From JAYZDK01 sp964604165 (lineage in GTDB: Bacteria; Myxococcota_A; UBA796; CAJQPC01), in contig CAZRYF010000019.1 in assembly GCA_964604165.1 (NCBI GenBank), forward strand, positions 1 to 64,000: DNA of 64,000 bases, written 5' to 3'. Under the pieces are notes generated by a model, which was not told the DNA's origin, searched no databases, and saw nothing but the letters and a program-made list of their open reading frames with translations. Position numbers and translations under genes: made by a program. This document shows positions 42,912 to 51,481 of this stretch, in pieces (position 1 is the stretch's first letter; each line of letters opens with the position of its first letter).

Positions 42912-43690
42912 CCCGCCGTCCGGAGAAGCTGGAGGGAGAAGACCGTCTGCTTCAACTGCTGGCTCTCCGGCAGCCCAAAGTGCTCCGGCGGCTGCTCCCC
43001 GGTCACGTCCGTGCCGAACTGCCGATCCCAGATCGTGAGGACGTTGCCGTAGTTCCCATCCCGCAGAGCCCCATCCCGGGTGTGATGCCAACAGTGAAAG
43101 TGGGGGTTGTTGAGCACCGTGTTCCACGCGCGGTTGAAGGGGCGAGCCATGTCCATCCGGATGTTTGCATGCTGAAAGGCATCAAACACAACGCCCACCG
43201 CAAGGGCCGCCTCAACCACCCAGGGCGCAAACGAGCTCGTGTCCAGCAAGACCGAATACAGCACAAGGGGAATGGCGGTCAGCTGCAGCAAATCCACCGC
43301 ATGCATTCGAAGGCCGGAAGTGGCATCCAGGCGCTCGGAGGAGTGGTGCACCCGGTGAAATGTCCACAACCAGGGCACCCGGTGAGCCAGGCGGTGTACC
43401 GTGTAGCGGGAGAGGTCGAGGAGAAGAAAGGCGACTCCCCACTGGAGGAGCGGGTGGGTCACGGCCTCCATGGAGACCAGCCCCATGGACGGCGCAGCAC
43501 CCACCCCGAGGACCACAGCAACCCGAAGGCCATACAAGAGTGCGCCCGTGAGCACATTGACCAGCGTGTCCCGCCCTACCAGGGGCTGCGCCACCCGGGC
43601 ATGCAACCAGCCCACCCCCAGGAACACCCCCAGGGCGCCCACCTGGAGCCCAATGAGCGAGTGCTCCCGCAACCAATCCATCCAGGACAT
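42908..43690 (-). CDS. Sterol desaturase / fatty acid hydroxylase family protein
   Basis: A 260-residue integral membrane di-iron enzyme. His-box 1 is HRLAH (99-103), box 2 HRVHH (112-116), then FQHAN near 174 and HFHCWHH (197-203). Four or so hydrophobic helices surround them. The family hydroxylates or desaturates fatty acyl, sterol or carotenoid chains using O2 and reductant. ATG 43690 or 43681 could be used. It is coupled to the flippase-like gene (TTGA overlap), so lipid modification then transport is a reasonable but unproven link. Confidence 0.88.
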   Translation of the reverse strand: MSWMDWLREHSLIGLQVGALGVFLGVGWLHARVAQPLVGRDTLVNVLTGALLYGLRVAVVLGVGAAPSMGLVSMEAVTHPLLQWGVAFLLLDLSRYTVHRLAHRVPWLWTFHRVHHSSERLDATSGLRMHAVDLLQLTAIPLVLYSVLLDTSSFAPWVVEAALAVGVVFDAFQHANIRMDMARPFNRAWNTVLNNPHFHCWHHTRDGALRDGNYGNVLTIWDRQFGTDVTGEQPPEHFGLPESQQLKQTVFSLQLLRTAG

Positions 43691-43709
43691 CAGTTCACCC
43701 TCCCGGCTG

Positions 43710-44708
43710 TCAGTCCTCGGCGATTTCCGTCAAGGTCAGTCCCTCCTGGGCCTGGGTGGTGATGTTCACCCCGCGCAAGAACAAGCAGTATGGGCTTCCA
43801 TCGGGACACGCCTCACACTCTACCCCCATTGGGGCCCCGAGGGTTTCGCACACATAGGCCGGGTCGTCGGTTCCCCCGATGAACAGCTCCCCCATGTTGC
43901 GCGTGTCGCCAAGTCCTGAGAGCTCGCCGCCGGCGAAGTGCGTGCCGTCGGAAGAGAATGTCCCCTGCAGGGAAAAGTCCGTCACGGGGAGCTCAATCCC
44001 CGAGTAGTGAATGATGACTTCCGGCGAGGTCACGTGGAAGTAGGGCTGATCCGTGAAATCGACCCCCGTAAAGGACCATGTCGGCAGGTTCATGCGCTGC
44101 TTGAACCCCACTACGCTGTCGAAGTACCCCTGGCCGATCAGGAGATCGAGGTTTGTGGCCGTGGCATCCGCCACCCCCACGAGCAGGGGAATGTCCAGGT
44201 ATTGGCCCAGGAGCATGCCGATGCCCTCGGGCTCCACAAAGTCCACCTGGGTGAACAGGAGCACGCTGGTGGTGCCGATCATGTCCGCGGGATCCACGGT
44301 CAACGGGGCGCCGTACTCAGTGGTGGTAAAACCGCTGGACCATGCATCGTCGCAAACGGTGATCGTAAACAGGTACACGCTGGAGGCCTGCAGGGGCGCA
44401 TCCGGAGCGACCATGGCCTTGAGGTTGCCCTCCCCCCAGGTCACGGTACTCGGGACCTCCTCCCCTGTTTCCACCTGCTCCAGGCGAAAGGACGCCAGAC
44501 CGCCATCTTCGCTGAAGCTCACCTCCATGGCGTCCCGGTAGTAGACCTCTGCGTCCGCGTCTTCCGGGGAGATAGTGAGCACCTCGGCGGTGCAGGCCGG
44601 TGGCGGCCCGGTGTCCTCTGTATCGGAGGTGTCCAAAGCGCCCGTGTCGAGCGCAGCGTCCTTGTCCTTGCAACCGGTCAAGAGCGCGAGGGTCAGCCAA
44701 AGAGTCAT
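43710..44708 (-). CDS. Lipoprotein of unknown function
   Basis: A 332-residue secreted lipoprotein. MTLWLTLALLTGC (Cys13) is the lipobox, followed by a linker dominated by Asp, Thr and Ser (LDTGALDTSDTEDTG). The body is beta-rich, with residues ~45-130 possibly Ig-like (AEVLTISPEDADAEVYYRDA) and a second Cys-containing region at the end (CETLGAPMGVECEACPDG). Start 44708 is preferred over 44726 since it begins the signal peptide. It lies 19 bp before the desaturase-like gene and may belong to the same transcript. No catalytic motif. Confidence 0.65.
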   Translation of the reverse strand: MTLWLTLALLTGCKDKDAALDTGALDTSDTEDTGPPPACTAEVLTISPEDADAEVYYRDAMEVSFSEDGGLASFRLEQVETGEEVPSTVTWGEGNLKAMVAPDAPLQASSVYLFTITVCDDAWSSGFTTTEYGAPLTVDPADMIGTTSVLLFTQVDFVEPEGIGMLLGQYLDIPLLVGVADATATNLDLLIGQGYFDSVVGFKQRMNLPTWSFTGVDFTDQPYFHVTSPEVIIHYSGIELPVTDFSLQGTFSSDGTHFAGGELSGLGDTRNMGELFIGGTDDPAYVCETLGAPMGVECEACPDGSPYCLFLRGVNITTQAQEGLTLTEIAED

Positions 44709-44741
44709 TCTTCCTCCAGGGGGCACACCATAGCCGCTGGT

Positions 44742-45695
44742 TCAGTCGACGACACGCACCTCAATGGTGTACCAGAGGGCGTGGCCGTATGCGGTCAGGC
44801 GAAACTCCCGCACCACCAGGTACCAGGTCTCGTCCCCATAAGAGGTGTACTCCAGGATGGGGTCGCGATCGTAGGTGGAATCCCCCACGTAGGCGATCTT
44901 CTTGAGGCGCTCCTGGTCGTCGTAGAGCTTCAGGGTCGGGTTCATGGGTGAACCCTCGCTGAAGGCCGTGACATGGACCTCGATCTCCTTGCGCCCCGGA
45001 GGCGTGCGGTAGACAAACCAGTCTTCCTCGGCCTTGCCCGCCCAGACCGGGTCCTCCTCCAGGTGGCCCAGCATCACCATGTCCTCGGTGAGCTCGGTGA
45101 CGTTCTGGTTGGCATTCCAGGGCAGCCCCTCGTCGCCCACGGTCTGCAAGTCGGTCCAGGTCACCGGCGGCTTGGTGACCGTGGCCAGCATCTTGTAGTG
45201 GTAGTCATCGCCTGGGTCGGCGCTCGTGACGTCGTTCAAGCTGGCGGTCCAGTCCAGCTCGCTCTCCACCGGGAAGATGGCGATGGGATCCGTGCTGTCC
45301 GAGCTCATTCCCAGGTCAATGCCGTGGACCTCGTCCGAGTAAAGACGGAGAATCGGGGCGGCTGCACTGCCCAGGGTGGCGGCATCCACATCGACCTTGA
45401 CCCAGCCGGGCTCGGGCATCTCAAAGTCGAAGTAGTCAAAGTCCCCCTGGTGCAAGGTGCCGCAGGCCCATTTCTCCATCTCGATGGCCTGCGCCTCGGA
45501 CGGGAAGTTGTTGGGCTCGGCCTCGGGCTGGGTGCAGGGGGGCGGCGGGGCCGTGTCCTCGGTGTCGCCCTCCATGGTGTCCCCCGAATCTTCGGACGTG
45601 TCCAATGGACGGGAGTCATCGTTCTCATTGACCGGAGGCGACGGCGTGCAGCTTGCACACCCGTTGCAACCGAGGATCAGCCAGAGCAGGTTCAC
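44742..45695 (-). CDS. PPC-type lipoprotein
   Basis: A 317-residue secreted lipoprotein with GTG start 45695 and lipobox LILGC (Cys10), then a long Asp/Glu/Thr linker. The pattern EPNNFPSEAQAIE and QGDFDYFDFEMPEPGWVKVDVDA is the bacterial pre-peptidase C-terminal (PPC) beta-sandwich, followed by a second similar module (EEDPVWAGKAEEDWFVYRTP). It has no enzyme domain, so it is likely an adhesive or scaffold surface protein. It shares the divergent intergenic region (100 bp) with the gene at 45796. It probably precedes the 43710 gene in one transcript. Confidence 0.7.
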   Translation of the reverse strand: MNLLWLILGCNGCASCTPSPPVNENDDSRPLDTSEDSGDTMEGDTEDTAPPPPCTQPEAEPNNFPSEAQAIEMEKWACGTLHQGDFDYFDFEMPEPGWVKVDVDAATLGSAAAPILRLYSDEVHGIDLGMSSDSTDPIAIFPVESELDWTASLNDVTSADPGDDYHYKMLATVTKPPVTWTDLQTVGDEGLPWNANQNVTELTEDMVMLGHLEEDPVWAGKAEEDWFVYRTPPGRKEIEVHVTAFSEGSPMNPTLKLYDDQERLKKIAYVGDSTYDRDPILEYTSYGDETWYLVVREFRLTAYGHALWYTIEVRVVD

Positions 45696-45795
45696 GCAAC
45701 TCTCCCGTGCCGATCTTGACCCGGACAGGGCAGACCCGCCACCGGATCAGCGAAACTCTCGGGGTCGGGATAGGGAAACCGCAAGGAGAACCGCT

Positions 45796-47268
45796 GTGAC
45801 CCCACTGCTACTTGCCCTGCTGCTGGCCCCGGGCTGCGATTCCGACACGGGGCTCAACAAGCTGGAGCCGAAGCTCACGTTCAGTCCGGCCGAGCTCCAC
45901 TTCGGGGATGTGGTCGTGGACTACACCGAGTTGTTGTCCATCGAGATCATCAACACCGGGCGGGTGCCCCTGGATGTGGAGCGAATCTACCTGCAAGGGG
46001 ATTCAGGCGCGACATTCACGGTGGTGAGCGACACGAGTCTGCGGATCTCCGAGGACGAGCGAGAGATCTTGGAGGTGGCGTTCACGCCGGGCACATTCCT
46101 GAACTATGCGGACGCTCTGATCATCGAGTCAGATGATCCGGACCTCCCCCAGGCTTCGATCCCCCTGACGGGCACCGGGGTGGATGCCCCAACCCCTGAC
46201 ATCGACATCGATCCGATCACCCTGGACTTTGGCGAGGTGACACCACTCACAGCCGAGACACTGTGGTTCAACCTGACCAACGTAGGGGACGGGGTGCTGA
46301 CCATCGGAGAGACGAGCCAGACCGGGTCGGGGAACTTCCAGGTGGTCTCGGACCCGGCGGGCGCCACGGTGGCTCCTTTGGGCTCGGACACCCAGACCGT
46401 GGTGGTGGTCTACACCCCCACCGCCCTGGATGGAGACTCGGGGACATTCGTGGTGAATTCAGACGACCCGGATGAGCCCGCGGTCACCGTGCACATGCTG
46501 GGCAACGGCGGCGGGGACTTCGAGTACCCGGTGGCGGTCATCGACGGCCCGGCCAGCGCAGCCCCCCTGGACACCATCACCCTGGACGGCTCGAACTCCT
46601 ACGACCCGGAGGGCTTTGCCATCACCGGGTACACCTGGACCTTGACCGATGCCCCCGTGGGGTCCGGGGCCGCCCTGACCACCGCTGTACCCGACACCAC
46701 CTCCATGTTCCTGGACATCGCCGGGCACTACGAGGTGCAGCTGCGGGTGGAGAACGAGATCGGTCTGTCCTCGGCACCCGAGAAGTACGAGGTGGACGCG
46801 ATCCCCAGCGACCGGATCCACGTGGAGCTCCTTTGGGATACGCCGAACACCGACCTGGATCTGCACATGCTCTACGGGCTGGATGCCAGCTTTTTCAACC
46901 ACCCAAACGACTGCTGCTGGTGCAACCCGAACCCCAACTGGGGTGGGGCACTGGACTCCCTGGACGACCCTCTGCTGGCTCTGGATGACATCTCCGGGTA
47001 CGGCCCCGAGAACATCAACGTGGAAGACCCGGAGGACGGCACCTTCCCGATCCGGGTGCACTTCTTCGAGGACAACGGCGGCGGGGCCACCGTTGCGACC
47101 GTGCGCATCTACATCGACGGAATCCTGGAGGACTCCTTCTCCCGGGTGCTGCTTAGGGACGAGGTCTGGGACGTGGCCACCGTGCGCTGGCCCGACGGGC
47201 TGGTGGTGGAGGAAAACGCCGACCCCTACGAGGCCCCGCGGCGGATGTGTTCGAGCGAGGCGCGGTAG
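45796..47268 (+). CDS. Lipoprotein with choice-of-anchor-D and PKD-like domains
   Basis: A 490-residue secreted lipoprotein. GTG 45796 with AAGGAG 8 bp upstream gives signal TPLLLALLLAPGC. Two ASPM/HYDIN-type beta-sandwiches follow: PAELHFGDVVVDYTELLSI and DPITLDFGEVTPLTAETLW, each ending with an ALIIESDDPD-type strand. Then a PKD-like Ig fold appears, PASAAPLDTITLDGSNSYDP. The rest is an unknown domain with CCWCNPN and DNGGGATVATVRIYIDG. These domains support cell-surface adhesion. The longer frame to 45457 overlaps the divergent gene and is rejected. Confidence 0.8.
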   Translation: MTPLLLALLLAPGCDSDTGLNKLEPKLTFSPAELHFGDVVVDYTELLSIEIINTGRVPLDVERIYLQGDSGATFTVVSDTSLRISEDEREILEVAFTPGTFLNYADALIIESDDPDLPQASIPLTGTGVDAPTPDIDIDPITLDFGEVTPLTAETLWFNLTNVGDGVLTIGETSQTGSGNFQVVSDPAGATVAPLGSDTQTVVVVYTPTALDGDSGTFVVNSDDPDEPAVTVHMLGNGGGDFEYPVAVIDGPASAAPLDTITLDGSNSYDPEGFAITGYTWTLTDAPVGSGAALTTAVPDTTSMFLDIAGHYEVQLRVENEIGLSSAPEKYEVDAIPSDRIHVELLWDTPNTDLDLHMLYGLDASFFNHPNDCCWCNPNPNWGGALDSLDDPLLALDDISGYGPENINVEDPEDGTFPIRVHFFEDNGGGATVATVRIYIDGILEDSFSRVLLRDEVWDVATVRWPDGLVVEENADPYEAPRRMCSSEAR

Positions 47269-47308
47269 GGGGTGCCCCCCTCCAAGACTTGGCCCCTCAT
47301 CCTCCTAG

Positions 47309-47659
47309 CTACTCGGCAAGTCGCTCCAAAGACTCTCTTTTCAGCCGCCAAAAGACGGTATTGGCAATACCGGTGCAAACCAAGACAACAGCCACCCAGG
47401 CGCCACGTGCTGTCTGCCAACGGGCCAGTTCAAATCCAAGAGTCCAAAAAGCGGCAGCACCCTCAACGATGCCAAGCCCAAACCAAGAAACAACTGCGAT
47501 AGTTCGTGAGGGCACGATGACGGAGTCCTCACCGCAGTGCCGACAGTGGAACTTGTGGATCAGGAATTTGCGCCGTAGGAGCGAAGGCAAGATGTGACAG
47601 GAGGGGCAACGGAGAGGCAAGAGCACTAGCAAAGGGTTGGCGGAAAGGTGTCGGGACAT
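47309..47659 (-). CDS. Small membrane protein with zinc-ribbon
   Basis: A 116-residue protein containing RCPSCH and FHCRHCGEDS, a CxxC pair spaced like a zinc ribbon, and two hydrophobic helices (TIAVVSWFGLGIVEGAAAFW and AWVAVVLVCTGIANTVFW) after it. It is the last of three consecutive minus-strand genes and overlaps the previous one by 34 bp. Base composition of this stretch is visibly AT-richer than the surrounding DNA. No family recognised; a membrane-associated zinc-binding regulator is possible. Confidence 0.6.
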   Translation of the reverse strand: MSRHLSANPLLVLLPLRCPSCHILPSLLRRKFLIHKFHCRHCGEDSVIVPSRTIAVVSWFGLGIVEGAAAFWTLGFELARWQTARGAWVAVVLVCTGIANTVFWRLKRESLERLAE

Positions 47660-48138
47660 CCATCTTCTTGAAAGCCAGCATTTCTTGGGGCTCCCCCAGA
47701 ATCGGGATCTACACCGGACTCGTCGCCCGAATCTTCTTCATCTTCGATCCCCTGAATGTCATCCATTTGAGATGGCCGGTCGATACTCTCCGGCTCGTCG
47801 TCCCGTCCAAGAAGCCAAGTGGCTGCTGCTCCGATCGCGAGGCCGAGGTAAAACCAAGGGCTATTCGGCGGGAATTCGCCGACATACCAATGGGCGGCAT
47901 CGCCGGTTCGAATGGACACTCCTCGTGTGCGAATGAAGAGTGCATCATCCTCATTGACGAAAAAGGAAGCGTCATCCATGTAGTACTTCAAGCGCGAACG
48001 AGTCCAGCCAAGTCCGGCAATCCACGGTGCGGCTGGCGGAAAAGGCGACGATCGGGGCCAGAATTCGCTAAACCAAGCCGCTGGGACAGGATGACGAGGG
48101 ACATCGTGTGGCCCTGGCTGACAGTTGTTTTCCTTCAT
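47626..48138 (-). CDS. Single-pass membrane protein with acidic tail
   Basis: A 170-residue protein. Residues ~60-90 carry RTRGVSIRTGDAAHWYVGEF, then one hydrophobic helix near 95-112 (FYLGLAIGAAATWLLG), and an acidic Asp/Glu-rich C-terminus (EDEEDSGDESGVDPDSGG). ATG 48138 overlaps the stop of the upstream gene (TGATG), which argues for a real gene, though the N-terminal 45 residues are low-complexity with many Pro and could indicate a later start. It overlaps the following gene by 34 bp. The function is unknown. Confidence 0.6.
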   Translation of the reverse strand: MKENNCQPGPHDVPRHPVPAAWFSEFWPRSSPFPPAAPWIAGLGWTRSRLKYYMDDASFFVNEDDALFIRTRGVSIRTGDAAHWYVGEFPPNSPWFYLGLAIGAAATWLLGRDDEPESIDRPSQMDDIQGIEDEEDSGDESGVDPDSGGAPRNAGFQEDGCPDTFPPTLC

Positions 48139-48512
48139 CAGAATGGTTTCCGCATTTCCCAGAACTCCACAACTGCGAACTGAGATCCACTTCCAGCGCC
48201 GGTCTTTTTAATTTTGATGATCGGAAGCGTCCATTCCCCGACCACCTCGTTGTTGGCGTCTACATTTCCCACAGCCCCTGTGAGCAGTACCGGCGTAGTG
48301 TCAACGACGGTGTAGGCAATCAAGCCGGCTTTGAGGAACCCGTAAATTTCACCGTCCGGACCTTGTTCTACATCCAGCCCGACCTCCGCTTCGTTGCCCG
48401 AACTCTGGTACACCTTGACCATGAACTGGAGGACCTTCGTTGTTCGTCCACCTGGCCGCCCCTTCAGCCGATAGGTCTTTTCCGTTCCATCCGGTTGCGA
48501 GTCAATCCTCAT
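48138..48512 (-). CDS. Hypothetical protein, first of a three-gene module
   Basis: A 124-residue soluble protein rich in beta strands (TTKVLQFMVKVYQSSGNEAE, then EIYGFLKAGLIAYTVVD and EVVGEWTLPIIKIKK), lacking signal peptide and membrane helices. It is well-composed, and its TGA overlaps the next ATG (TGATG), so I consider it real. Upstream CAGGAAG at about 20 bp is a weak site. It sits in AT-richer DNA next to the SlyX/ThiC block. No homology recognised. Confidence 0.6.
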   Translation of the reverse strand: MRIDSQPDGTEKTYRLKGRPGGRTTKVLQFMVKVYQSSGNEAEVGLDVEQGPDGEIYGFLKAGLIAYTVVDTTPVLLTGAVGNVDANNEVVGEWTLPIIKIKKTGAGSGSQFAVVEFWEMRKPF

Positions 48513-48589
48513 GGGCCCAGCGATCTTCCTGAAAAAAATCTGCTTCTCCTTGTTTCAGATGATCAGATCGTAAGCCGAGAATTGCGTGC

Positions 48590-48675
48590 ATTTGCCTTGT
48601 GCTGCCCCATCCCCCCAACGAGGTCAGCTCGTGACTTTGCCTCGGCCCCGCCTCAACGCCTCGCACAAGGCAAAT
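48590..48675. repeat. Perfect 13-bp inverted repeat between modules
   Basis: ATTTGCCTTGTGC (48590-48602) is exactly complemented by GCACAAGGCAAAT (48663-48675) with 60 bp between. It sits in the 224-bp non-coding stretch 48513-48736 between the three-gene module and slyX. It may be a terminator-like structure, a small mobile remnant or an attenuator; no poly-T follows. Confidence 0.65.
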
Positions 48676-48736
48676 CCTTGACCTGATCCCACTCTCTCTG
48701 CCGGAGAGATCGTCGTCACCTCAAGATCGCTAAGCG

Positions 48737-48945
48737 CTAGTAGTGCGGCGGCACCTGTTCTTCCGGCGGCGCTTCATCCCCGGACAGCTCGCTGTATTGC
48801 TCCCGTAGGGCCCCCAACGACTTCTCCAGCCCAGCGATGTGGTCCGCCTGCTCCTGGATGACACCGTCCAGTTGGCGGATCTGCTCTTCCTGGAAGGCAA
48901 AACGCACCTCCAGGTCTTCCAGGCGCGTTGCGAGATCTGAATCCA
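48737..48945 (-). CDS. slyX: SlyX, N-terminus lost in assembly gap
   Basis: A coiled-coil protein ending in the family's hallmark PPHY. The visible 69 residues (LEDLEVRFAFQEEQIRQLDG, then VIQEQADHIAGLEKSLGALR) match SlyX almost to its start; only a few N-terminal residues are hidden by the N-run at 48946-48968. SlyX is a small cytoplasmic protein of uncertain role. Reading through the Ns into thiC gives an artificial fusion ORF, which I reject. Confidence 0.82.
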
Positions 48946-48968
48946 NNNNNNNNNNNNNNNNNNNNNNN
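48946..48968. other. Assembly gap (23 N)
   Basis: Exactly 23 undetermined bases separate the slyX and thiC readings. The real distance is unknown. The last few ThiC residues and the slyX start lie here. Confidence 0.98.
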
Positions 48969-50557
48969 GCGTAGATCTCGTGGCCGGCCTCCTCAAAGGC
49001 CTCGGACTTCTCGGCCATGCCCTCGGCAGCCGCATCCTCCACCCCCATTCCGTGGGTCCGGGCGTACTCGCGCAGCTCCTGGGTGATCTTCATGGAGCAG
49101 AAGCGCGGGCCGCACATGGAGCAGAAGTGGGCGGTCTTGGCGGCGTCGGCGGGCAGGGTCTCGTCGTGGTAGTCCCGGGCCGTCTGGGGATCGAGGGCCA
49201 GGTTGAACTGGTCCTCCCACCGGAATTCGAAGCGGGCTTTGGATAGGGCGTTGTCCCGATCCTGGGCGCCCGGGTGTCCCTTGGCGACATCGGCGGCGTG
49301 GGCAGCGATCTTGTAGGCGATCATCCCCTGCTTCACGTCCTCCTTGTCCGGCAGCCCCAGGTGCTCCTTGGGGGTGACGTAGCAGAGCATGGCGCAGCCG
49401 GCGGTGCCGATGATGGCGGCCCCGATGGCGCTGGCGATGTGGTCGTAGCCGGGGGACACGTCGATCACCAGGGGACCGAGGGTGTAGAAGGGGGCCTCGA
49501 AGCAGTGCTTGAGCTGCTCGTCCATGTTCTCCTGGATCTTGTCGATGGGCACGTGGCCCGGCCCCTCGATGATCGTCTGAATATCGTGGTCCCACGCGAT
49601 CTTGGTGAGCTCTCCCAGGGCGTGAAGCTCGGCGAATTGGGCGGCGTCGTTGGCATCTGCCAGGCAACCCGGGCGCAGGCCATCCCCCAGGGAGAAGGTC
49701 ACGTCGTAGCGAGCCATCAGCTCACAGATGCGATCAAAGTGGGTGTAGAGGAAGTTCTCTTTGTGGTGGGCCAGGCACCACTTGGCGAGGATCGAGCCTC
49801 CCCGGGACACGATGCCCGTGACGCGGTCAGCGGTCAGGGGCACGTGGTGCAGGCGCACCCCGGCGTGGATGGTGAAGTAGTCCACCCCCTGCTCTGCCTG
49901 GTCGGCCAGCACATCCAGGAAGAGCTCGATGTCGAGCTTCTCCACCTCGCCGTTGACCCGCTCCAGGGCCTCGTAGATGGGCACAGTGCCGATGGGCACC
50001 GGCGAGTTGCGGAGAATCCACTCCCGGGTGTCCTTGATGTCGGAGCCGGTGGAGAGATCCATCACCGTGTCGGCCCCCCACCGGGTGGCGTGGCGGAGCT
50101 TCTCCACCTCTTCCTCGATGGAGGACGAGACCGCGGAGTTCCCGATGTTCGCGTTGACCTTGCACAGGAAATTGCGGCCGATAATCATCGGCTCCAGCTC
50201 CAGGTGCTTGCGGTTGGCGGGAATCACGGCGCGGCCACGGGCGATCTCAGATCGCACAAACTCCGGCTCCACCTGCTCCCGCAGGGCCACAAAGTGCATC
50301 TCCTCGGTGATCACCCCCGCCCGGGCGTACCGCATCTGGGAGAAGTGGGTGTCTCCCCTTGCTTCTCGTGCTGCAATCCAGTCCGCCCGCCGCTTGGGCA
50401 GGCCCCGGTGCACATCGCACTCCGTCGGTCCAGAGGTGTCGTAGATCTGGATCTTCTCGCCGTTGGAGAGGGGAATCTCCCGGAAGGGGACCTCCAGGTC
50501 TCCGTGGGTAATCTTGCGGGAGGTCCCGCCGTTGAAGGAGTCGTAGCCGTCTTGCAT
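48969..50557 (-). CDS. thiC: Phosphomethylpyrimidine synthase ThiC, C-terminus at gap
   Basis: A radical SAM enzyme that rearranges aminoimidazole ribotide to hydroxymethylpyrimidine phosphate in thiamine biosynthesis. About 529 residues are visible, with the 4Fe-4S motif CSMCGPRFC near the C-terminus and conserved DTSGPTECDVHRGLP, NSPVPIGTVPIYEALE and GPGHVPIDKIQENM. ATG 50557 follows a TPP riboswitch. The final residues end at the N-run (SEAFEEAGHEIY, normally a few more). It is divergent from the rhodanese gene. Confidence 0.95.
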
Positions 50558-50650
50558 CTCGCCTTTCCTCCGCCGGTGCGAACCGGGCCAGGTTCTGCGG
50601 TCTGATCTCAGGTTCGATCGGAGAATTCCGACCGAGCCACCCGCAGCGAG
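50558..50650 (-). promoter_or_regulatory. TPP (THI-box) riboswitch upstream of thiC
   Basis: The minus-strand leader of thiC contains the THI-element hallmarks: CCTGAGAT in the 5' half, then GAACCTG and the GGTT/CACCGGCG hairpin in the 3' half ending GGAGGAAA. P1 can form between CTCGC (minus 50650-50646) and GCGAG (50562-50558), adjacent to the ATG. The Shine-Dalgarno sits inside the 3' portion, so TPP binding likely blocks translation. Confidence 0.82.
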
Positions 50651-50693
50651 TCCTCTCCGGGTAACACGCCCATTTCAGTGGAAGAACAGGACT

Positions 50694-51167
50694 ATGATTC
50701 GCCGTCACTTGCGAAAGTTCGTGGAAGGACTGGTCCGCGCGACCACGCCTCCGACTCCCCCGCAGACCGCGCCGGTCTACGAATCTCCTTCGGAGAATGC
50801 GGAGGCCGAGGTGCCGGCCCCGACGCCGCCCAGCCAGCCAACAGAGCCCCCACCCGACATGGAGTGCGACGGCCCCAAGGCCCTCGCCTGGTTCACCGAC
50901 GGTCACCCGCCACTGCTGGTAGACATCCGGGAGCCCCACGAGGTCCAGGGCGGCCACGCCCAAGGCGCGTTTCTGCTGCCCATGAACCAAGTTCCCCAGA
51001 GAATGAGAGAACTACCTCGGGATCAGAAGCTGGTGGTCTACTGCGCAGCCGGGGCCCGCAGCTATGGGGTCGTGGGTTTCCTGAGGGAGAACGGTTTTCC
51101 CGACAGCTGGTCCCTGTCCTCAGGCTTCAGCCGGGTGGGTGGACCAGCTGGAGGAGAGCGACTTTGA
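50694..51167 (+). CDS. Rhodanese-like sulfurtransferase
   Basis: A 157-residue protein. The N-terminal 55 residues are positively charged then Pro/Ala/Glu-rich (APVYESPSENAEAEVPAP), followed by one rhodanese domain: PLLVDIREPHEVQGGH and VVYCAAGARS with the persulfide Cys117. There is no signal peptide, so it is cytoplasmic or peripherally membrane-bound. Rhodaneses move sulfane sulfur, possibly for thiamine or Fe-S biosynthesis; this gene lies divergent from thiC, which would fit. ATG 50694 is used, 36 bp after the riboswitch-bearing region's upstream edge. Confidence 0.88.
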   Translation: MIRRHLRKFVEGLVRATTPPTPPQTAPVYESPSENAEAEVPAPTPPSQPTEPPPDMECDGPKALAWFTDGHPPLLVDIREPHEVQGGHAQGAFLLPMNQVPQRMRELPRDQKLVVYCAAGARSYGVVGFLRENGFPDSWSLSSGFSRVGGPAGGERL

Positions 51168-51199
51168 ACAAGTGGGGATAGGCCGGTAGCAGGGTTGGC

Positions 51200-51481
51200 C
51201 TAATCGTTTGGACTCGTGTCCCAGTCGCCTTCGGTGTCATCGTCCCATGGGTCTCCAGTGTCACCGCCGAAGTGACTACACGTGAGACCCATGTGGGCGT
51301 CGTAGCAAGCGGTTGCAACCCCGGCTGATTGAAGAGAGGAGGCTTCTTCCAGGCAAGCGGCTCGCTCATCCCCCTCGCACCAGGTGGTGCAGGCGGTCTC
51401 AAACTCCACACAGGGGTCGGCCTTCTTACAACCGACCGGAACAGCGAGCATGGCGGCCAAACAAAGGACTGGGAACCTCAC
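51200..51481 (-). CDS. Small cysteine-rich lipoprotein
   Basis: A 93-residue secreted lipoprotein with lipobox VPVGC (Cys18) and several Cys (ADPCVEFETACTTWCEG, ACLEE, ACYDAH, CSHFG), likely disulfide-bonded in the periplasm. The acidic C-terminus (GDPWDDDTEGDWDTSPND) is typical of this genome's linker style at the wrong end. ATG 51481 overlaps the stop of the preceding gene (ATGA). It is the last of a three-lipoprotein operon. No domain recognised. Confidence 0.65.
   Translation of the reverse strand: MRFPVLCLAAMLAVPVGCKKADPCVEFETACTTWCEGDERAACLEEASSLQSAGVATACYDAHMGLTCSHFGGDTGDPWDDDTEGDWDTSPND

Noticed and set aside
48737..50557. A single ThiC-SlyX fusion protein
   Set aside because: The joint ORF exists only because the N-run preserves frame; both families are normally separate, and SlyX starts near the gap.
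49274..50605. 443-codon plus-strand ORF antisense to thiC
   Set aside because: It is the shadow of a strongly conserved gene in GC-rich DNA; the translation is low-complexity with Val/Gly/His runs and matches nothing.
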